Origin: Pseudomonadota bacterium
Lineage (GTDB): Bacteria; Pseudomonadota; Gammaproteobacteria; Burkholderiales; Thiobacillaceae
DNA length: 5,679 bases
Assembly: GCA_021791235.1 (NCBI GenBank)
Contig: JAJYXA010000006.1
Location: 1-5,679 of the forward strand
Reading direction: 5' to 3'
Notes under the pieces: generated by a model
Database searches by the model: none
What the model saw: only the letters and a program-made list of their open reading frames with translations
What the model was told of the DNA's origin: nothing
Position numbers and translations under genes: made by a program
Shown here: positions 5,445-5,679 of the stretch, piece after piece
Numbering within the stretch: position 1 is the stretch's first letter
Layout: each line of letters opens with the position of its first letter

Positions 5445-5679
5445 ATGAAATGGAACAAGTCGGCAAGGCTGCTTGCAATCGCGGGCCTGGCTCTTGCCTC
5501 AAGCGTCGCCTGGGGACAGGTGATCATCCAGAACAATGGAGCCGGGACTCCGGTTAATCAGTTAGGTACAGCCCCTGTTGCGGCACCTACCGCCGTCAAT
5601 GGCGGCGGTGGCATCAATGCTTCGACGACACCGACCGGTACCGTCTTGACGAATACTACCGGCGGCGCAGGTGGCCCGA
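5445..5679 (+). CDS. Secreted Gly/Thr/Asn-rich protein, start only (C-terminus beyond window)
   Basis: ATG 5445 follows a strong ribosome site, AGGAG (5434-5438), with 6-bp spacing. The first 78 residues are visible. MKWNKSAR is a charged n-region, LLAIAGLALASSVAW is the hydrophobic core, and cleavage is expected after AWG (residue 24), giving a mature protein beginning QVIIQNN. What follows is low-complexity, rich in Gly, Thr, Ala, Asn and Pro, with GGGG and TTPTGT-like stretches, and has no cysteine so far. This suits an exported, perhaps surface or extracellular, protein with a flexible N-terminal region. I do not recognise a family. The sigma54 promoter and strong ribosome site suggest high, conditional expression. 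Candidates include an extracellular cytochrome, an adhesin or a matrix protein, but none is supported by what is visible. Confidence 0.8.
   Translation, partial: MKWNKSARLLAIAGLALASSVAWGQVIIQNNGAGTPVNQLGTAPVAAPTAVNGGGGINASTTPTGTVLTNTTGGAGGP

Noticed and set aside
5133..5536. Minus-strand open frames covering the sigma54 region and the start of the secreted gene
   Set aside because: They overlap the strong ribosome site and signal peptide of the plus-strand gene and have no coding signs.

Overview
The window is GC-rich, gene-dense bacterial DNA. Its content (c-type cytochrome with many haems, a haem-c sensor diguanylate cyclase, a sigma54 promoter, an NHL lipoprotein) points to a Gram-negative, redox-versatile proteobacterium, probably betaproteobacterial. 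That placement is inferred from gene style, not from any marker gene. There are five protein genes, two of them cut by the window ends. I see no tRNA, rRNA, CRISPR array or transposase.

Layout. Positions 1-1338 on the minus strand hold a two-gene operon: a small two-helix membrane protein with a HAMP-like linker (1338-787), then a membrane-anchored cytochrome with at least seven CXXCH motifs (from a TTG at 800, overlapping by 14 bp and running off the left edge). Positions 1339-1776 hold a divergent promoter region and a palindromic repeat element of about 185 bp (1569-1753). Positions 1777-2823 (plus) encode an NHL six-bladed beta-propeller lipoprotein whose natural start appears to have been disturbed by that repeat. 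Positions 2824-3122 separate convergent genes and contain a series of short hairpins of the GTCGG...CCGAC kind. Positions 3123-4985 (minus) encode a diguanylate cyclase with a periplasmic CXXCH sensor domain, HAMP, a cysteine-rich GAF-like domain and an intact GGEEF catalytic site. Positions 4986-5444 are a long regulatory spacer with a near-consensus sigma54 promoter and two dyad-symmetric sites 22 bp apart upstream of it. At 5445 a secreted, Gly/Thr/Asn-rich protein begins and runs off the right edge.

How the parts may work together (inference): the haem protein, its small membrane partner and the propeller lipoprotein form a divergently transcribed pair of units of the type found with periplasmic or extracellular electron-transfer cytochromes. 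The haem-c diguanylate cyclase could convert periplasmic redox or ligand state into c-di-GMP. The sigma54-controlled secreted protein next to it would be a natural candidate for a coordinated surface or extracellular product, but its function cannot be read from the 78 residues visible.
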